This document shows positions 1 to 9,195 of a stretch of 64,000 nt of DNA, piece after piece. The notes under the pieces were generated by a model. That model was not told the origin of the DNA, ran no database searches, and saw only the letters and a program-made list of their open reading frames with translations. The DNA lies in NCBI RefSeq assembly GCF_042653765.1, contig NZ_JBHSEZ010000001.1, positions 372,001-436,000 on the forward strand, given 5' to 3'. The first letter of the stretch is position 1; every line of letters starts with the position of its first letter. This DNA is from Castellaniella denitrificans (GTDB lineage: Bacteria; Pseudomonadota; Gammaproteobacteria; Burkholderiales; Burkholderiaceae_B). The position numbers and the translations under genes were made by a program.

Positions 1-902
1 ACGGCGGCGGCCAGGCCGGCCAGATCGCGCCAGGCCTCGGCCTTCCAGGCGGAGCGCACCAGCAGCGACGAGGGCTGGTGCGTGACCCAGACCGGAATCG
101 GCTCGCCCTGGTCGGGCACGTGCCGGTGCGGGCCGCCGCGCAGTTCGTCCAGATCCCCGTCCGCCCCGATCACCGCCTGCGCGGCCACCCGGCCCAGCGC
201 CAGGATCCAGTGCGGCCGCAGCAGGGCGATCTGGCGGCGCAGCCAGGGCTGGCAGGCCGCGATGTCCCGGGGGGACGGTTCCCGGCCGCCGACGGCGCGG
301 CATTTCACGACGTGGGTCAGATAGGCCGATTCGCCGCGCGGCAGGCGCGCGGCCGCCAGCATGGCCGCCAGCAGGCGGCCCTGGTCGCCCTGGAACGGCC
401 GTCCGCTGGCGTCGTCCTCGATGCCGGGCTGTTCACCGACGACCAGGTAGTACGGCCGGATCGCCTCGCCCGCCCCGGGCACCGCCCGGACGCGCTGGGC
501 ATGCCGCTCGCACCGGCCGCAGGCCGACACCGCCGCGTCCAGCGCGGCCAGGTCCGGGCAATCCGCCGGCGCGGCGGCATCGGGTACCGGCGCCGACGGG
601 GCGACGAGCCCGACCGGGGCGCGGACGCGCGTCAGGCCCGGGGCCGGCGCCCGCGCCGACGGAGCACGGGACCCCGCCCCGGCATCGGGACGGGCCTCCG
701 TGGCGGCCTCGGCGGCCGGGAAGGCCGCAGCGGGCGAAACCGCGGACAAGACATCGGCGGCCGGAGCGGCGGACAAGGCGGCGGCAGTGGACGCCCGGGC
801 CGCGGACGCCGCCTCCGGACGCGCCGCCAGCCAATGGGTGTCCAGCCCGATCTCGGCCAGCCAGGCGATCTGGCCCGGGCGCAGCAGGGCGCGCGGCATC
901 AT
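1..902 (-). CDS. Uracil-DNA glycosylase, family 4/5 type (3' end cut by window edge)
   Basis: Removes uracil from DNA in base excision repair. The minus-strand reading frame is open from an ATG at 902 to the window edge, so the last residues and the stop are missing. Visible features are an Ala/Pro-rich N-terminal extension of about 150 residues, then CxxC (ACGRC), the active-site motif GEQPG followed by ED, a second cysteine pair spaced C-x15-C, and the C-terminal HQPSS loop. The four cysteines are the 4Fe-4S ligands typical of family 4/5 enzymes. The ATG overlaps the TGA of the upstream tsaB-rimI gene (ATGA), which suggests translational coupling. A second ATG follows at 899. The catalytic core looks intact. 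Confidence 0.88.
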   Translation of the reverse strand, partial: MMPRALLRPGQIAWLAEIGLDTHWLAARPEAASAARASTAAALSAAPAADVLSAVSPAAAFPAAEAATEARPDAGAGSRAPSARAPAPGLTRVRAPVGLVAPSAPVPDAAAPADCPDLAALDAAVSACGRCERHAQRVRAVPGAGEAIRPYYLVVGEQPGIEDDASGRPFQGDQGRLLAAMLAAARLPRGESAYLTHVVKCRAVGGREPSPRDIAACQPWLRRQIALLRPHWILALGRVAAQAVIGADGDLDELRGGPHRHVPDQGEPIPVWVTHQPSSLLVRSAWKAEAWRDLAGLAAA

Positions 903-2221
903 GAGCGCCCCCAGGGCCGGGCGATGCCCAGCCCTCTCCCCGCGGGAGTCGAGGAAACCGGGGACGGCCCGGCGGTTCCTTGAGCGGCGTCCGCCGCCAG
1001 GGACAATGTCATGATCCAGGCGTCCTCGCGGCCCTGGAACGCCGGGTAATAGCCCCGCCGCAACCCGACCTGGGCGAAGCCGTACCGGTGATAGAAGGCG
1101 ATGGCGCGCTCGTTGCTGGGGCGGACTTCGAGCGTCAGGGCCGGCAGGCCGGCCTGCCGGCAGTGGTCGACGCAACGGCGCAGCAGCCGCGCGCCCACGC
1201 CCTGGCGCTGGGCGTCCGGGCGCACCCCGATGACCAGCAGATGCGCCATGTCCGGCGCGTCCATCACCAGGGCGAAGCCGAGCATCGCCCCCATGCGGCG
1301 CACCACCCAGCCGCGATAGCCGGCGGCCAGGCCGTCGGCGAAATTCTTGCGGGTCCAGGGAAAGGACTGCACCCGGCCCTCGATGGCGGCGACCTCGTCG
1401 ACGTCGGCGGCCGTCATGTCGTGCAGGGTCAGGGTCGCCGCGTCGACCTGGGGATTGCCGCCCAGCCCGCCGGCGCGCTCGACCGTGGTGTAGGCGACCT
1501 TGTCGCGCACGTAGGCGGGCGACGCCAGGGCGGCGTCCACCGCCCGCCCTTGCCGCCAGGCCTGTTCCGCCAGGCGGGCGATGGTGCCGGCCTGGGCGCG
1601 GGCGCCGTCCGGCGCCGCGGGCGCGAGGCGCGCGCCCAGGGCCTCGAGTTCGCGGTCCAGGCCGGGAAAGACGCCGAGCGCGTCGCCATGCGCCGTCCAG
1701 CCGCCCCCCGCCCGCATGTCCCAGCCGGCCGATTCGCGGGCCGCCCAGTCCGCCACGTCGGCGCGGGCCAGCAGGGCCGGCGCCTGCAGCGTGGCCCAGT
1801 CCGCGCCGCCCGCCCGGTAGGCGGCGGCATAGACCTCGTTCATGCGCGCGTCCTGCAGCACCACATGGACCCCGGCCGGATCGTCGCCGGCCCCCTGCAG
1901 CGCCACGGCGCACAGGGAATCCACCGGCAGCACGGGGATGTCCAGCGCCACGGCCAGCCCCTGGGCGACCCCGCAGGCCACGCGCAGCCCCGTGAACCCG
2001 CCCGGCCCCTGGCCGAAGGCGATCGCCGACAGGTCGCGCCGCGCCAGGCCGGCCTGGTCCAGCAGGTCCCGCGCCATGGGCAGGATGCGCTCGGCGTGCG
2101 CGCCGCGGCCCTGGTCATGCTGGGCCGTGCGCAGCCGTGTCCGGCCGTCCGCCCGGGACAGCAGCGCGACACCGCACAAAGTGCTTGATGTTTCAAACGC
2201 GAGAATGTGAAAATCGTCCAT
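899..2221 (-). CDS. tsaB: Fused TsaB (tRNA t6A37 synthesis) and RimI (ribosomal protein S18 N-acetyltransferase)
   Basis: A 440-residue two-domain protein. Residues 1 to about 245 are TsaB, the dimerisation partner of TsaD in threonylcarbamoyladenosine formation at tRNA position 37; the opening FETSS and the GQGPGGFTGLR stretch are characteristic. Residues about 265 to 415 are a GNAT acetyltransferase of the RimI type with the acetyl-CoA loop QRQGVG and the NERAIAFYHRYGF motif. The linker contains no stop or frameshift. In many bacteria these are separate adjacent genes, so this is a genuine fusion. Its end overlaps the start of the DNA glycosylase gene by 4 bases, and it is divergent from ompR. 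Confidence 0.93.
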   Translation of the reverse strand: MDDFHILAFETSSTLCGVALLSRADGRTRLRTAQHDQGRGAHAERILPMARDLLDQAGLARRDLSAIAFGQGPGGFTGLRVACGVAQGLAVALDIPVLPVDSLCAVALQGAGDDPAGVHVVLQDARMNEVYAAAYRAGGADWATLQAPALLARADVADWAARESAGWDMRAGGGWTAHGDALGVFPGLDRELEALGARLAPAAPDGARAQAGTIARLAEQAWRQGRAVDAALASPAYVRDKVAYTTVERAGGLGGNPQVDAATLTLHDMTAADVDEVAAIEGRVQSFPWTRKNFADGLAAGYRGWVVRRMGAMLGFALVMDAPDMAHLLVIGVRPDAQRQGVGARLLRRCVDHCRQAGLPALTLEVRPSNERAIAFYHRYGFAQVGLRRGYYPAFQGREDAWIMTLSLAADAAQGTAGPSPVSSTPAGRGLGIARPWGRS

Positions 2222-2282
2222 TGCCCGGACATTTTAAAGGAGAGGCCGAAGGGCGCCGCTTATTTCCGAAACAAAGACCAAA

Positions 2283-2312
2283 CGCTTATTGTGTAATTTG
2301 TTGTGATAAGCG
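2283..2312. promoter_or_regulatory. Inverted repeat in the tsaB / ompR divergent promoter region
   Basis: Arms CGCTTAT (2283-2289) and ATAAGCG (2306-2312) are separated by 16 AT-rich bases in the 127-base gap between two divergent genes. The arms end 36 bases before the ompR start codon. It may be an operator or autoregulatory site, but no known consensus is matched. Confidence 0.35.
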
Positions 2313-2348
2313 CTGGAACCCCTTTCCCGACCCTGTTACATTTTCCGC

Positions 2349-3083
<735 letters not shown>

Positions 3084-3125
3084 GCCATCCTTTTCCGACC
3101 ACGGGCCGCGCGCCCGTATCATCCC

Positions 3126-4505
3126 ATGACTTTCCTGAGGCGGCTCCGGCACGGCATCCGTCCCCGGCTGCGGCTGGGGCTGTTCAGCCGTTCCTTCCTG
3201 CTGATCGCCTGCCTGATGCTGGTCAGCCTGGGCGCGTGGCTGCAGATCGTCTTCAACATCGAGGAAGGCCCCCGGGCCGCCCAGCTGGCGCAGCGGATCG
3301 CCACCACGGTCAGCATCACGCGCTCGGCCCTGGTGTACGCGCCGCCGCCCGTGCGCCCTTCCCTGCTGCTGGACCTGGCCACCCAGGAAAGCCTGCGCGT
3401 CCAGCCACGCGACCGGTCCGACGTGCTGGAGCCCCTGCCCCACACCGACTACTGGACCAACGTGTCCGGCGAGATCCGCAACCGCCTGGGCAGCCAGACG
3501 GCCATCATGTGGTCCGTGAACCAGGTCCCCGGCATCTGGATCAGCTTCAACATCAATGACGACCTGTACTGGCTGGTCTTCGACCGCGACCAGCTGCGCC
3601 TGACCACCGGCCGCGAATGGCTGGGCTGGGTGGCGGCGTCCCTGATGCTGGCGCTGCTGGGGGCGGCCATCAGCGTGCGCTTCATCAACCAGCCCCTGGC
3701 CCAGCTGGCCAAGGTCGCCCAGCAGCTCGCGCGCGGCGAAACGCCCACGCCCCTGCCCGAAAAGGGGCCGGTCGAGATCCGCGACATGAACATCGCCTTC
3801 AACCGCATGGCGCGCGACCTGCGGCAGAACGAGGCCGACCGGGAAATCATGCTGGCGGGGATTTCCCACGACCTGCGCACGCCCCTGGCGCGGATCCGCC
3901 TGGAAATCGAGATGAGCCACATGACCGACGAGGCCCGCCAGGCCATCGACGAGGACCTGGCCCAGATCAACCACAGCATCGGCCAGCTGATGGAATACGC
4001 GCGCCCGGCCGGCCAGGTGCCCGAGGCCGGCATCGACGTGTCCCGCGTGCTGCAGGACCTGTTCGAACGCGAGCGCAGCCACACCGAATCCCTGGGCGGC
4101 GAGCTGGACGCCTCCATCCAGCCCGGCCTGCAGGCGCGGATCAGCGCCAACGACCTCAAGCGCATCGTCAGCAACCTGATCGAGAACGCCCGCCGCTACG
4201 GCCGCAGCGCCAGCGACGGGCGCGCCCACATCCGCCTGGTCGCCTACCAGAGCGGCAACCAGCTGACCATCGAGGTCCGCGACCAGGGCGTCGGCATCCC
4301 CCAGACCGACATCCAGCGGCTGCTGCGGCCCTTCGCGCGCGGCGAATCCGCCCGCACCGGAGTCAGCGGCGCCGGCCTGGGCCTGTCCATCGTCGAACGG
4401 CTGCTGGGCCAGGTGGGCGGGAAGTTCACCCTGGCGCCCAATCCTCCCCAGGGCCTGCTGGCGCGCATCGAGATCCCCAAGGCCAAGGCCCAGGCAAAGG
4501 CCTAG
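3126..4505 (+). CDS. envZ: Sensor histidine kinase partner of the OmpR-like regulator (EnvZ/RisS-like)
   Basis: A 459-residue inner-membrane kinase. A first membrane helix lies near residues 20-42, then a periplasmic domain of about 120 residues, a second helix near 160-182 and a HAMP linker. The H-box SHDLRTPLAR places the phospho-histidine at residue 248. The ATP-binding domain shows the N-box NLIENARRYG and G-boxes DQGVGI and GAGLGLSIVERL. All catalytic boxes are intact, unlike the frameshifted risS reported in B. pertussis. Its input signal cannot be read from sequence. Confidence 0.93.
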   Translation: MTFLRRLRHGIRPRLRLGLFSRSFLLIACLMLVSLGAWLQIVFNIEEGPRAAQLAQRIATTVSITRSALVYAPPPVRPSLLLDLATQESLRVQPRDRSDVLEPLPHTDYWTNVSGEIRNRLGSQTAIMWSVNQVPGIWISFNINDDLYWLVFDRDQLRLTTGREWLGWVAASLMLALLGAAISVRFINQPLAQLAKVAQQLARGETPTPLPEKGPVEIRDMNIAFNRMARDLRQNEADREIMLAGISHDLRTPLARIRLEIEMSHMTDEARQAIDEDLAQINHSIGQLMEYARPAGQVPEAGIDVSRVLQDLFERERSHTESLGGELDASIQPGLQARISANDLKRIVSNLIENARRYGRSASDGRAHIRLVAYQSGNQLTIEVRDQGVGIPQTDIQRLLRPFARGESARTGVSGAGLGLSIVERLLGQVGGKFTLAPNPPQGLLARIEIPKAKAQAKA

Positions 4506-4594
4506 GAGCGCGGCGCCCGGACCCCGCGCGGGCGGGGCCATGGCGTAGAATGGGGTGGCGGCCGCGATGGCCGTCCATCATCTCAGGAGCCCCG

Positions 4595-5143
4595 ATGAAA
4601 ACCATAGGCGACAAGCTCGAGGCCTTCCGCGTCACCGGCGTCAAGCCCGGATTCAACCAGCACGAGGAAAACGGCGTCTCGGCCTTCGAGGACATCACGG
4701 AATCGTCCTTCCCCGGCAAATGGAAGGTGATCTACTTCTACCCCAAGGACTTCACCCAGGTCTGCCCCACCGAGATCGTCGGCTTCAACGCCCTGGCCGA
4801 CGAATTCGAGGAACGCGGCGCGGTCCTCATGGGCGGTTCGACCGACAACGAATACGTCAAGCTCGCCTGGCGGCGCGCCAGTCCCGAACTGGGCAAGCTC
4901 AACCACTACCAGTTCAGCGACACGGCGGGCGCGCTGGTCGATCCGCTGGGCATCCGCGACAAGTCCGAAGGCGTCGCCCTGCGGGCCACCTTCATCGTCG
5001 ATCCGGACAACATCATCCAGCACGTGGCGGTCAACAATTTCAACGTCGGCCGCAGCCCCGAGGAAACCCTGCGCGTCCTGGACGCGCTGCTGACCGACGG
5101 CCTGTGCGCCTGCAACCGCCCCATCGGGGGCGGCACGCTGTAG
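4595..5143 (+). CDS. ahpC: Peroxiredoxin, AhpC/TSA family
   Basis: A 182-residue typical 2-Cys peroxiredoxin that reduces hydrogen peroxide and organic hydroperoxides. The peroxidatic Cys57 lies in YFYPKDFTQVCPTE, the catalytic Arg in VALRATFIVDP, and candidate resolving cysteines are Cys171 and Cys173 in LCACNRP near the C terminus. In the usual motif an aromatic residue precedes VCP; here it is Gln. The ATG at 4595 is chosen because it follows CAGGAG at good spacing and gives family length. No ahpD or ahpF partner is next to it. It is convergent with ispF, with only 4 bases between the stops. Confidence 0.92.
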   Translation: MKTIGDKLEAFRVTGVKPGFNQHEENGVSAFEDITESSFPGKWKVIYFYPKDFTQVCPTEIVGFNALADEFEERGAVLMGGSTDNEYVKLAWRRASPELGKLNHYQFSDTAGALVDPLGIRDKSEGVALRATFIVDPDNIIQHVAVNNFNVGRSPEETLRVLDALLTDGLCACNRPIGGGTL

Positions 5144-5147
5144 CCTC

Positions 5148-5639
5148 CTAGACCTGGGCCAGCAGCGCCACGGCGCTGGCCGCGATGCCCTCGCCCCGTC
5201 CCAGGTAGCCCAGGCCCTCGTTGGTCTTGGCCTTGACGTTGACCATCGCCGGATCGACCCCCAGGTCGCCGGCGATGCAGGCGGCCATGGCCGGGGCGTG
5301 CGGCGCGATCTTCGGCGCCTGGGCGTGCACCGTGGCGTCCACGTTGACCACGGCCCAGCCCGCCTCGCGGGCCAGGCGCGCGGCCTCGCGCAGGAACAGG
5401 CGGCTGTCGGCCCCGGCCCAGCGCGGATCGCGGTCGGAGAAATGGCGGCCGATGTCCCCCAGCCCCGCCGCTCCCAGCACCGCGTCGGTCACCGCGTGCA
5501 GCAGCACGTCGGCGTCCGAGTGGCCGGCCAGGCCGCGTTCGTAGGGGATGCGCACGCCGCCGATGATGAGCGGCCGGCCCTCGGCCAGGACGTGCAGGTC
5601 GTGGCCCTGGCCGACGCGGAAAGGAAAGGGGGACGTCAT
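5148..5639 (-). CDS. ispF: 2-C-methyl-D-erythritol 2,4-cyclodiphosphate synthase
   Basis: Fifth enzyme of the MEP isoprenoid pathway; it cyclises CDP-methylerythritol 2-phosphate with loss of CMP. The 163-residue protein starts with FRVGQGHDLH (metal ligands Asp and His), followed by GHSDADVLLHAVTDA, and ends with KAKTNEGLGYLGRGEGIAA, which binds the cytidine moiety. Length is normal. It lies 27 bases downstream of ispD on the same strand, the usual ispDF operon. Confidence 0.97.
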   Translation of the reverse strand: MTSPFPFRVGQGHDLHVLAEGRPLIIGGVRIPYERGLAGHSDADVLLHAVTDAVLGAAGLGDIGRHFSDRDPRWAGADSRLFLREAARLAREAGWAVVNVDATVHAQAPKIAPHAPAMAACIAGDLGVDPAMVNVKAKTNEGLGYLGRGEGIAASAVALLAQV

Positions 5640-5666
5640 GGGATGCGTGCTCCAGTGGGATGCCGT

Positions 5667-6395
5667 TCAGCGGACGCGCGGCTCGCGGCGCGCCGCGAGC
5701 CGGTCCTCGAACCAGTCGAAATCTTCCGGCCAGGTCAGCTTGTCGTTGGCCCGCGCGCCGCGCACCAGCAGCGGGGCGCGGTCCGGCGCGCAAGCCAGTT
5801 CCACCGCCGAGGCCTCGTCGGTCACCCGGGGATCGCCGGCGCACGCATCCAGCGCCGCCCGCAATTCCCCGGCGCGGAACATCTGCGGCGTCTGCGCCAG
5901 CCACAGGCCCTCGCGCGGCAGGGTCCGCGCCACCCGGGCGGGGCCGCCGGGCGCGTCCCCGGCCCGCTTGACCGTGTCGGCCACCGGCAGGGCCAGCAGC
6001 CCGCCCCGGTCCAGCGACAGGCAGGCGTCGATCAGACGCCCCAGGGCGTCGGTCGGCAGGCCCGGCCGGGCCGCGTCGTGCACCAGCACCCAGGCCGTAT
6101 CGTCCAGCCCCGCGTCCCGCAGGGCGGCGCGCACGGTCTCGGCCCGCGTGGGACCGCCGCAGGGGCGCCAGACCGTGCGCGGCAGGCCGGCGAGCGCCTC
6201 GTCCGCCCAGGGGTCGCCGGGCGCCACCGCCACCCGGACCTGGGCGATGCGGGGATCGGCCAGCAGCGCGCGCACGGCATGGCGCAGCATGGGCTCGCCG
6301 CCCAGGGCGCGGTATTGCTTCGGCCGGCCGCCGGGGCCGCCGGCGCGCACGCCGACGCCAGCGGCCGGCACCAGGGCGATCAGGGTTCCGCTCAT
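5667..6395 (-). CDS. ispD: 2-C-methyl-D-erythritol 4-phosphate cytidylyltransferase
   Basis: Third enzyme of the MEP pathway, forming CDP-methylerythritol from CTP and MEP. The 242-residue protein has the nucleotide-binding start ALVPAAGVGVRAG, then KQYRALGG, RAETVRAAL, the catalytic-region VLVHDAARP, and the C-terminal TDEASAVE signature. The start at 6395 gives the expected short N terminus. It heads the ispD-ispF pair. In many Burkholderiales ispD is divergent from mfd; here a sugar-acid block of about 10 kb separates them. Confidence 0.96.
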   Translation of the reverse strand: MSGTLIALVPAAGVGVRAGGPGGRPKQYRALGGEPMLRHAVRALLADPRIAQVRVAVAPGDPWADEALAGLPRTVWRPCGGPTRAETVRAALRDAGLDDTAWVLVHDAARPGLPTDALGRLIDACLSLDRGGLLALPVADTVKRAGDAPGGPARVARTLPREGLWLAQTPQMFRAGELRAALDACAGDPRVTDEASAVELACAPDRAPLLVRGARANDKLTWPEDFDWFEDRLAARREPRVR

Positions 6396-6576
6396 CGGGA
6401 AGGCCTCCCGTCCATGCCGGGCGGGGTCGTGGGCCGTGCCGCGGCGGGCGGGCGGAAGGATGCGTTCATGAGGAGCGATTTTAGCCCACGGCGCGCGGCG
6501 GTCCCGGGATCCGGTCCGGCCGGAAAAGTAGCTGGAATATCATGATCATGAAAATTACGAAGGCATTTCCTTTCAC

Positions 6577-6593
6577 ATGTAGAATGACTACAT
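6577..6593. promoter_or_regulatory. HexR-type inverted repeat upstream of eda
   Basis: A perfect inverted repeat, ATGTAG-AATGA-CTACAT, lies 26 bases upstream of the eda start. The core TGT-N9-ACA has the geometry of HexR operators (TGTAAT-N3-ATTACA in Shewanella). A related site (16212-16226) lies between edd and a hexR-like gene in this window, which supports a shared regulator. Confidence 0.6.
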
Positions 6594-6618
6594 TCACCGT
6601 TTCGGCGCCCCGCCTCCC

Positions 6619-7251
6619 ATGCCCATGAATGCTCTCGAACTGTTCGAACTCAGCCCCGTCATGCCGGTCATCGTGGTCCGCGATCCGGACACGGCCGTGG
6701 AGCTGGCCCGCGCGCTGGTCGCGGGCGGCGTCCGCACGCTGGAAATCACGCTGCGCTCGGCGGCCGCGCTGGACGCGATCGCCGCCATCCGGGACCGGGT
6801 GCCCGACGCCGTGGTCGGCGTGGGCACCGTGCGCACGCCGCAGCAGCTGGACGCCGCCGTGCACGCCGGCGCCCGCTTCGGCGTCAGCCCGGGCCTGACC
6901 GAAGACCTGGCCCTCGCCGCGCGCGCCTCGGGCATCCCTTTCCTGCCGGGTGTCTCCACGGCTTCGGAAGCCATGCGCGCGGCCGAACTGGGGTTCCTGG
7001 TGCAGAAGCTGTTCCCGGCCGAGGCCGTGGGGGGCGCGGCGCTGCTGAAGGCCTGGCACGGCCCCTTGCCCGACCTGATCTTCTGCCCCACGGGGGGCAT
7101 CCATGCGGGCAACGCCGCCCGATACCTGGCCCTGCCCAACGTCGGCTGCGTCGGCGGCTCCTGGCTGACGCCCGCCGCCGCCGTCGATGCCCGTCAATGG
7201 GACGCCGTCACGGCGCTGGCCCGCGAGGCCTGCGCGCTCGCGGCAAGATGA
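6619..7251 (+). CDS. eda: 2-dehydro-3-deoxy-6-phosphogluconate (KDPG) aldolase
   Basis: Last enzyme of the Entner-Doudoroff route, splitting KDPG into pyruvate and glyceraldehyde 3-phosphate. The 210-residue TIM-barrel protein has Glu42 and Arg46 in LEITLR, the Schiff-base Lys130 in QKLFPAE, and the phosphate-binding CPTGGI loop, which are the class I KDPG aldolase residues. A second ATG at 6625 would drop two residues. It stands alone on the plus strand, with its own HexR-type operator, and is convergent with the kgu operon. Its partner edd lies 7 kb away in the same catabolic block. Confidence 0.95.
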   Translation: MPMNALELFELSPVMPVIVVRDPDTAVELARALVAGGVRTLEITLRSAAALDAIAAIRDRVPDAVVGVGTVRTPQQLDAAVHAGARFGVSPGLTEDLALAARASGIPFLPGVSTASEAMRAAELGFLVQKLFPAEAVGGAALLKAWHGPLPDLIFCPTGGIHAGNAARYLALPNVGCVGGSWLTPAAAVDARQWDAVTALAREACALAAR

Positions 7252-7263
7252 CCGATCGCGCGT

Positions 7264-7284
7264 TCGCCTGAACCCGTCAGGCGA
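7264..7284. terminator. Shared hairpin between convergent eda and kguD
   Basis: An 8-base stem (TCGCCTGA at 7264-7271, TCAGGCGA at 7277-7284) with a 5-base loop sits in the 25-base gap between convergent stop codons, and one arm contains the kguD stop. There is no T-run, so termination strength is uncertain. Confidence 0.4.
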
Positions 7285-8245
7285 GCGGATACGCCGCGCG
7301 CGGGGCCTCGCCGCGCAACACCATCAGCAGATTGTCGACCGCCATGGCGGCCATGGCCGTGCGCGTCTCGTGCGTGGCCGAACCGATGTGAGGCAGCGCC
7401 AGGATGCGCGGATGGCCGCGCAGCGGCGAATCCGGCGGCAGCGGCTCGACGTCGAACACGTCCAGCCCGGCCGCGCGCAAGCGCCCGCCCTCCAGCGCAT
7501 CCAGCAGGGCGCGTTCCTGGACGATGGGGCCGCGCGCGCCGTTGATCAGGATCGCGCCGGGTTTCATGCGGGCGAAGGCTTCCGGCCCGATCAGGCCGCG
7601 CGTGGCCTCGGTCAGCGGCAGGACCAGCACCACGAAATCGGCCGTCTCCAGCAGCTCGTCCAGCCCGGCGGCGCGCGCCTTGCCGGGCGGCAGGCCGCTG
7701 TCGACCGGGCGCCGGGCGTGATAGACCACCGGCATGCCGAAACCCAGGGCCGCCCGTCGGGCCAGCGCCTGACCGATGCGGCCGTAGCCGACGATGCCCA
7801 AGGTCTTGCCGTGCACGTCCCAGCCGTATTCCTCGGGGCCGACGTTGCGCACCCACCGTCCATCGCGCACCAGGTTCGCCATGTCGCACAGCCGGCGGCT
7901 GGTGGCCAGCACCATCCCGAACAACAGGTCCGCCACCGATTCCGTCAGCACGCCGGGAGTGTGGCACAGCACGATGCCGCGCTCGCGCAGCGCGGCCAGC
8001 GGATAGGCGTCGACGCCCACCGAAATGCTGGACACCACCCGCAAGGCCGGCGCCCGGTCCAGCATCGCCGCGTCCAGGCGGAAGCTGGAGCCGATCATGC
8101 CCCGGGCCCGGCCCAGCGCCTGGAAGAACGCCTCGCGCTGGTCCTCGCGCCGGGGATCGGCCTGGATGACCTCGTGCTCCGCACGGATCCGCGCCAGTTG
8201 CGGCTCGGGCAGATCACGGTAGACGAGGACGGTTTGGCGTGTCAT
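7277..8245 (-). CDS. kguD: D-isomer 2-hydroxyacid dehydrogenase, predicted 2-ketogluconate-6-phosphate reductase (KguD/GhrB-like)
   Basis: An NAD(P)H-dependent reductase of about 322 residues. It has the Rossmann motif GIVGYGRIGQALA, the substrate Arg in INGARGPIV, the Glu of DVFDVEP and the catalytic His in LPHIGSAT. On its own it could be a glyoxylate/hydroxypyruvate or 2-ketogluconate reductase. Its place directly after kguE and kguK predicts reduction of 2-keto-6-phosphogluconate to 6-phosphogluconate, which feeds edd. The ATG at 8245 shares one base with the kguK stop (TGATG); a GTG one codon upstream (8248) is an alternative start. Confidence 0.85.
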   Translation of the reverse strand: MTRQTVLVYRDLPEPQLARIRAEHEVIQADPRREDQREAFFQALGRARGMIGSSFRLDAAMLDRAPALRVVSSISVGVDAYPLAALRERGIVLCHTPGVLTESVADLLFGMVLATSRRLCDMANLVRDGRWVRNVGPEEYGWDVHGKTLGIVGYGRIGQALARRAALGFGMPVVYHARRPVDSGLPPGKARAAGLDELLETADFVVLVLPLTEATRGLIGPEAFARMKPGAILINGARGPIVQERALLDALEGGRLRAAGLDVFDVEPLPPDSPLRGHPRILALPHIGSATHETRTAMAAMAVDNLLMVLRGEAPRAAYPLA

Positions 8246-9195
8246 CACAGCCCCGCCAGCCGCAGCACGGTCCGCGTGGGCAGGCCCTCGGTGTCGCCCG
8301 GCACCTGCACCGCGCGGGCGCCGATCCAGGCCCCGCGCGCCACGGCGCGTTCCAGGGACAGGCCTTCGAGCAGGCCGCTGATCACCCCCACGGCGAAGCC
8401 GTCGCCCGCGCCCACGGTATCGACGACCCGCTCCACCGGACTGGCCGGCACGTGGCCGCTGCGCGCACCGTCATCGTAATACGCCCCGTCGGGGCCGAGC
8501 TTGACGACCACCAGCCGCGCGCCCCGATCCAGGTAGAAACGCGCGATGGCCGCGGGTTCGCGCTCGCCGGTCAGCAGGCGGCCTTCCTCGATGCCGGGGA
8601 GCACCCAGTCCGCCAGGGCGGCCAATTCGTTGACGCCCTCGCGCATGGTCTGGGTCGAGGGCCACAGCGTGGGGCGCAGGTTGGTGTCGAAGGACACGGT
8701 CCGGCCGGCCTCGCGCATCAGGCGCATGGTCCGCCGCGTGACTTCGAAGCTGTCGGCCGACACCGCCGCGAACACCCCGGTGGCGTGCAGGTGGCGGGCG
8801 GACAGCAGCCAGTCCCGGTCCACGTCATCCGGGCGCATGCGGCTGGCGGCCGAACCGGCGCGGTGGTATTCGACCAGGGGATCGCTGCCGTCCGTGACCC
8901 GGCTCTTGAACAGCAGGCCGGTGCGCTCGCCCGGCGCCAGGATCACGCGGGAGCAGTCCACGCCTTCGCCGCGCAGGCTGTCGAGCAGGTAGCGGCCCAG
9001 GGAATCCTGGCCCAGCCGGCTGCCCCAGCCGACCCGCAGGCCCAGGCGGGCCAGGCCGATGGCCACGTTGGTTTCGGCGCCGGCCGTGCGCTTGTGGAAA
9101 ATTTCCACCTGTTCCAGCGGCCCGGGCCGCCCGGCCACCAGCATCACCATCGCCTCGCCCAGCGTGACGACGTCGAGCGGTTCATTCATTGCCAT
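8245..9195 (-). CDS. kguK: PfkB-family sugar kinase, predicted 2-ketogluconate kinase
   Basis: A 316-residue ribokinase-family kinase predicted to phosphorylate 2-ketogluconate at position 6 with ATP. Diagnostic segments are the opening VTLGEAMVMLVA, HKRTAGAETNVAIGLARLG near residues 33-52, SFDTNLRPTLWP, and the C-terminal anion-hole and base motif DTVGAGDGFAVG. The N-terminal half closely resembles KguK of Pseudomonas as I remember it. KDG kinase is the main alternative, but the kguE and kguD neighbours favour KguK. Its start overlaps the end of kguE by 14 bases (or fewer from the ATG at 9189). Confidence 0.88.
   Translation of the reverse strand: MAMNEPLDVVTLGEAMVMLVAGRPGPLEQVEIFHKRTAGAETNVAIGLARLGLRVGWGSRLGQDSLGRYLLDSLRGEGVDCSRVILAPGERTGLLFKSRVTDGSDPLVEYHRAGSAASRMRPDDVDRDWLLSARHLHATGVFAAVSADSFEVTRRTMRLMREAGRTVSFDTNLRPTLWPSTQTMREGVNELAALADWVLPGIEEGRLLTGEREPAAIARFYLDRGARLVVVKLGPDGAYYDDGARSGHVPASPVERVVDTVGAGDGFAVGVISGLLEGLSLERAVARGAWIGARAVQVPGDTEGLPTRTVLRLAGL

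Noticed and set aside
78..983. Plus-strand open frame at the left edge
   Set aside because: It lies opposite the uracil-DNA glycosylase, whose minus-strand frame shows clear iron-sulfur and active-site motifs.
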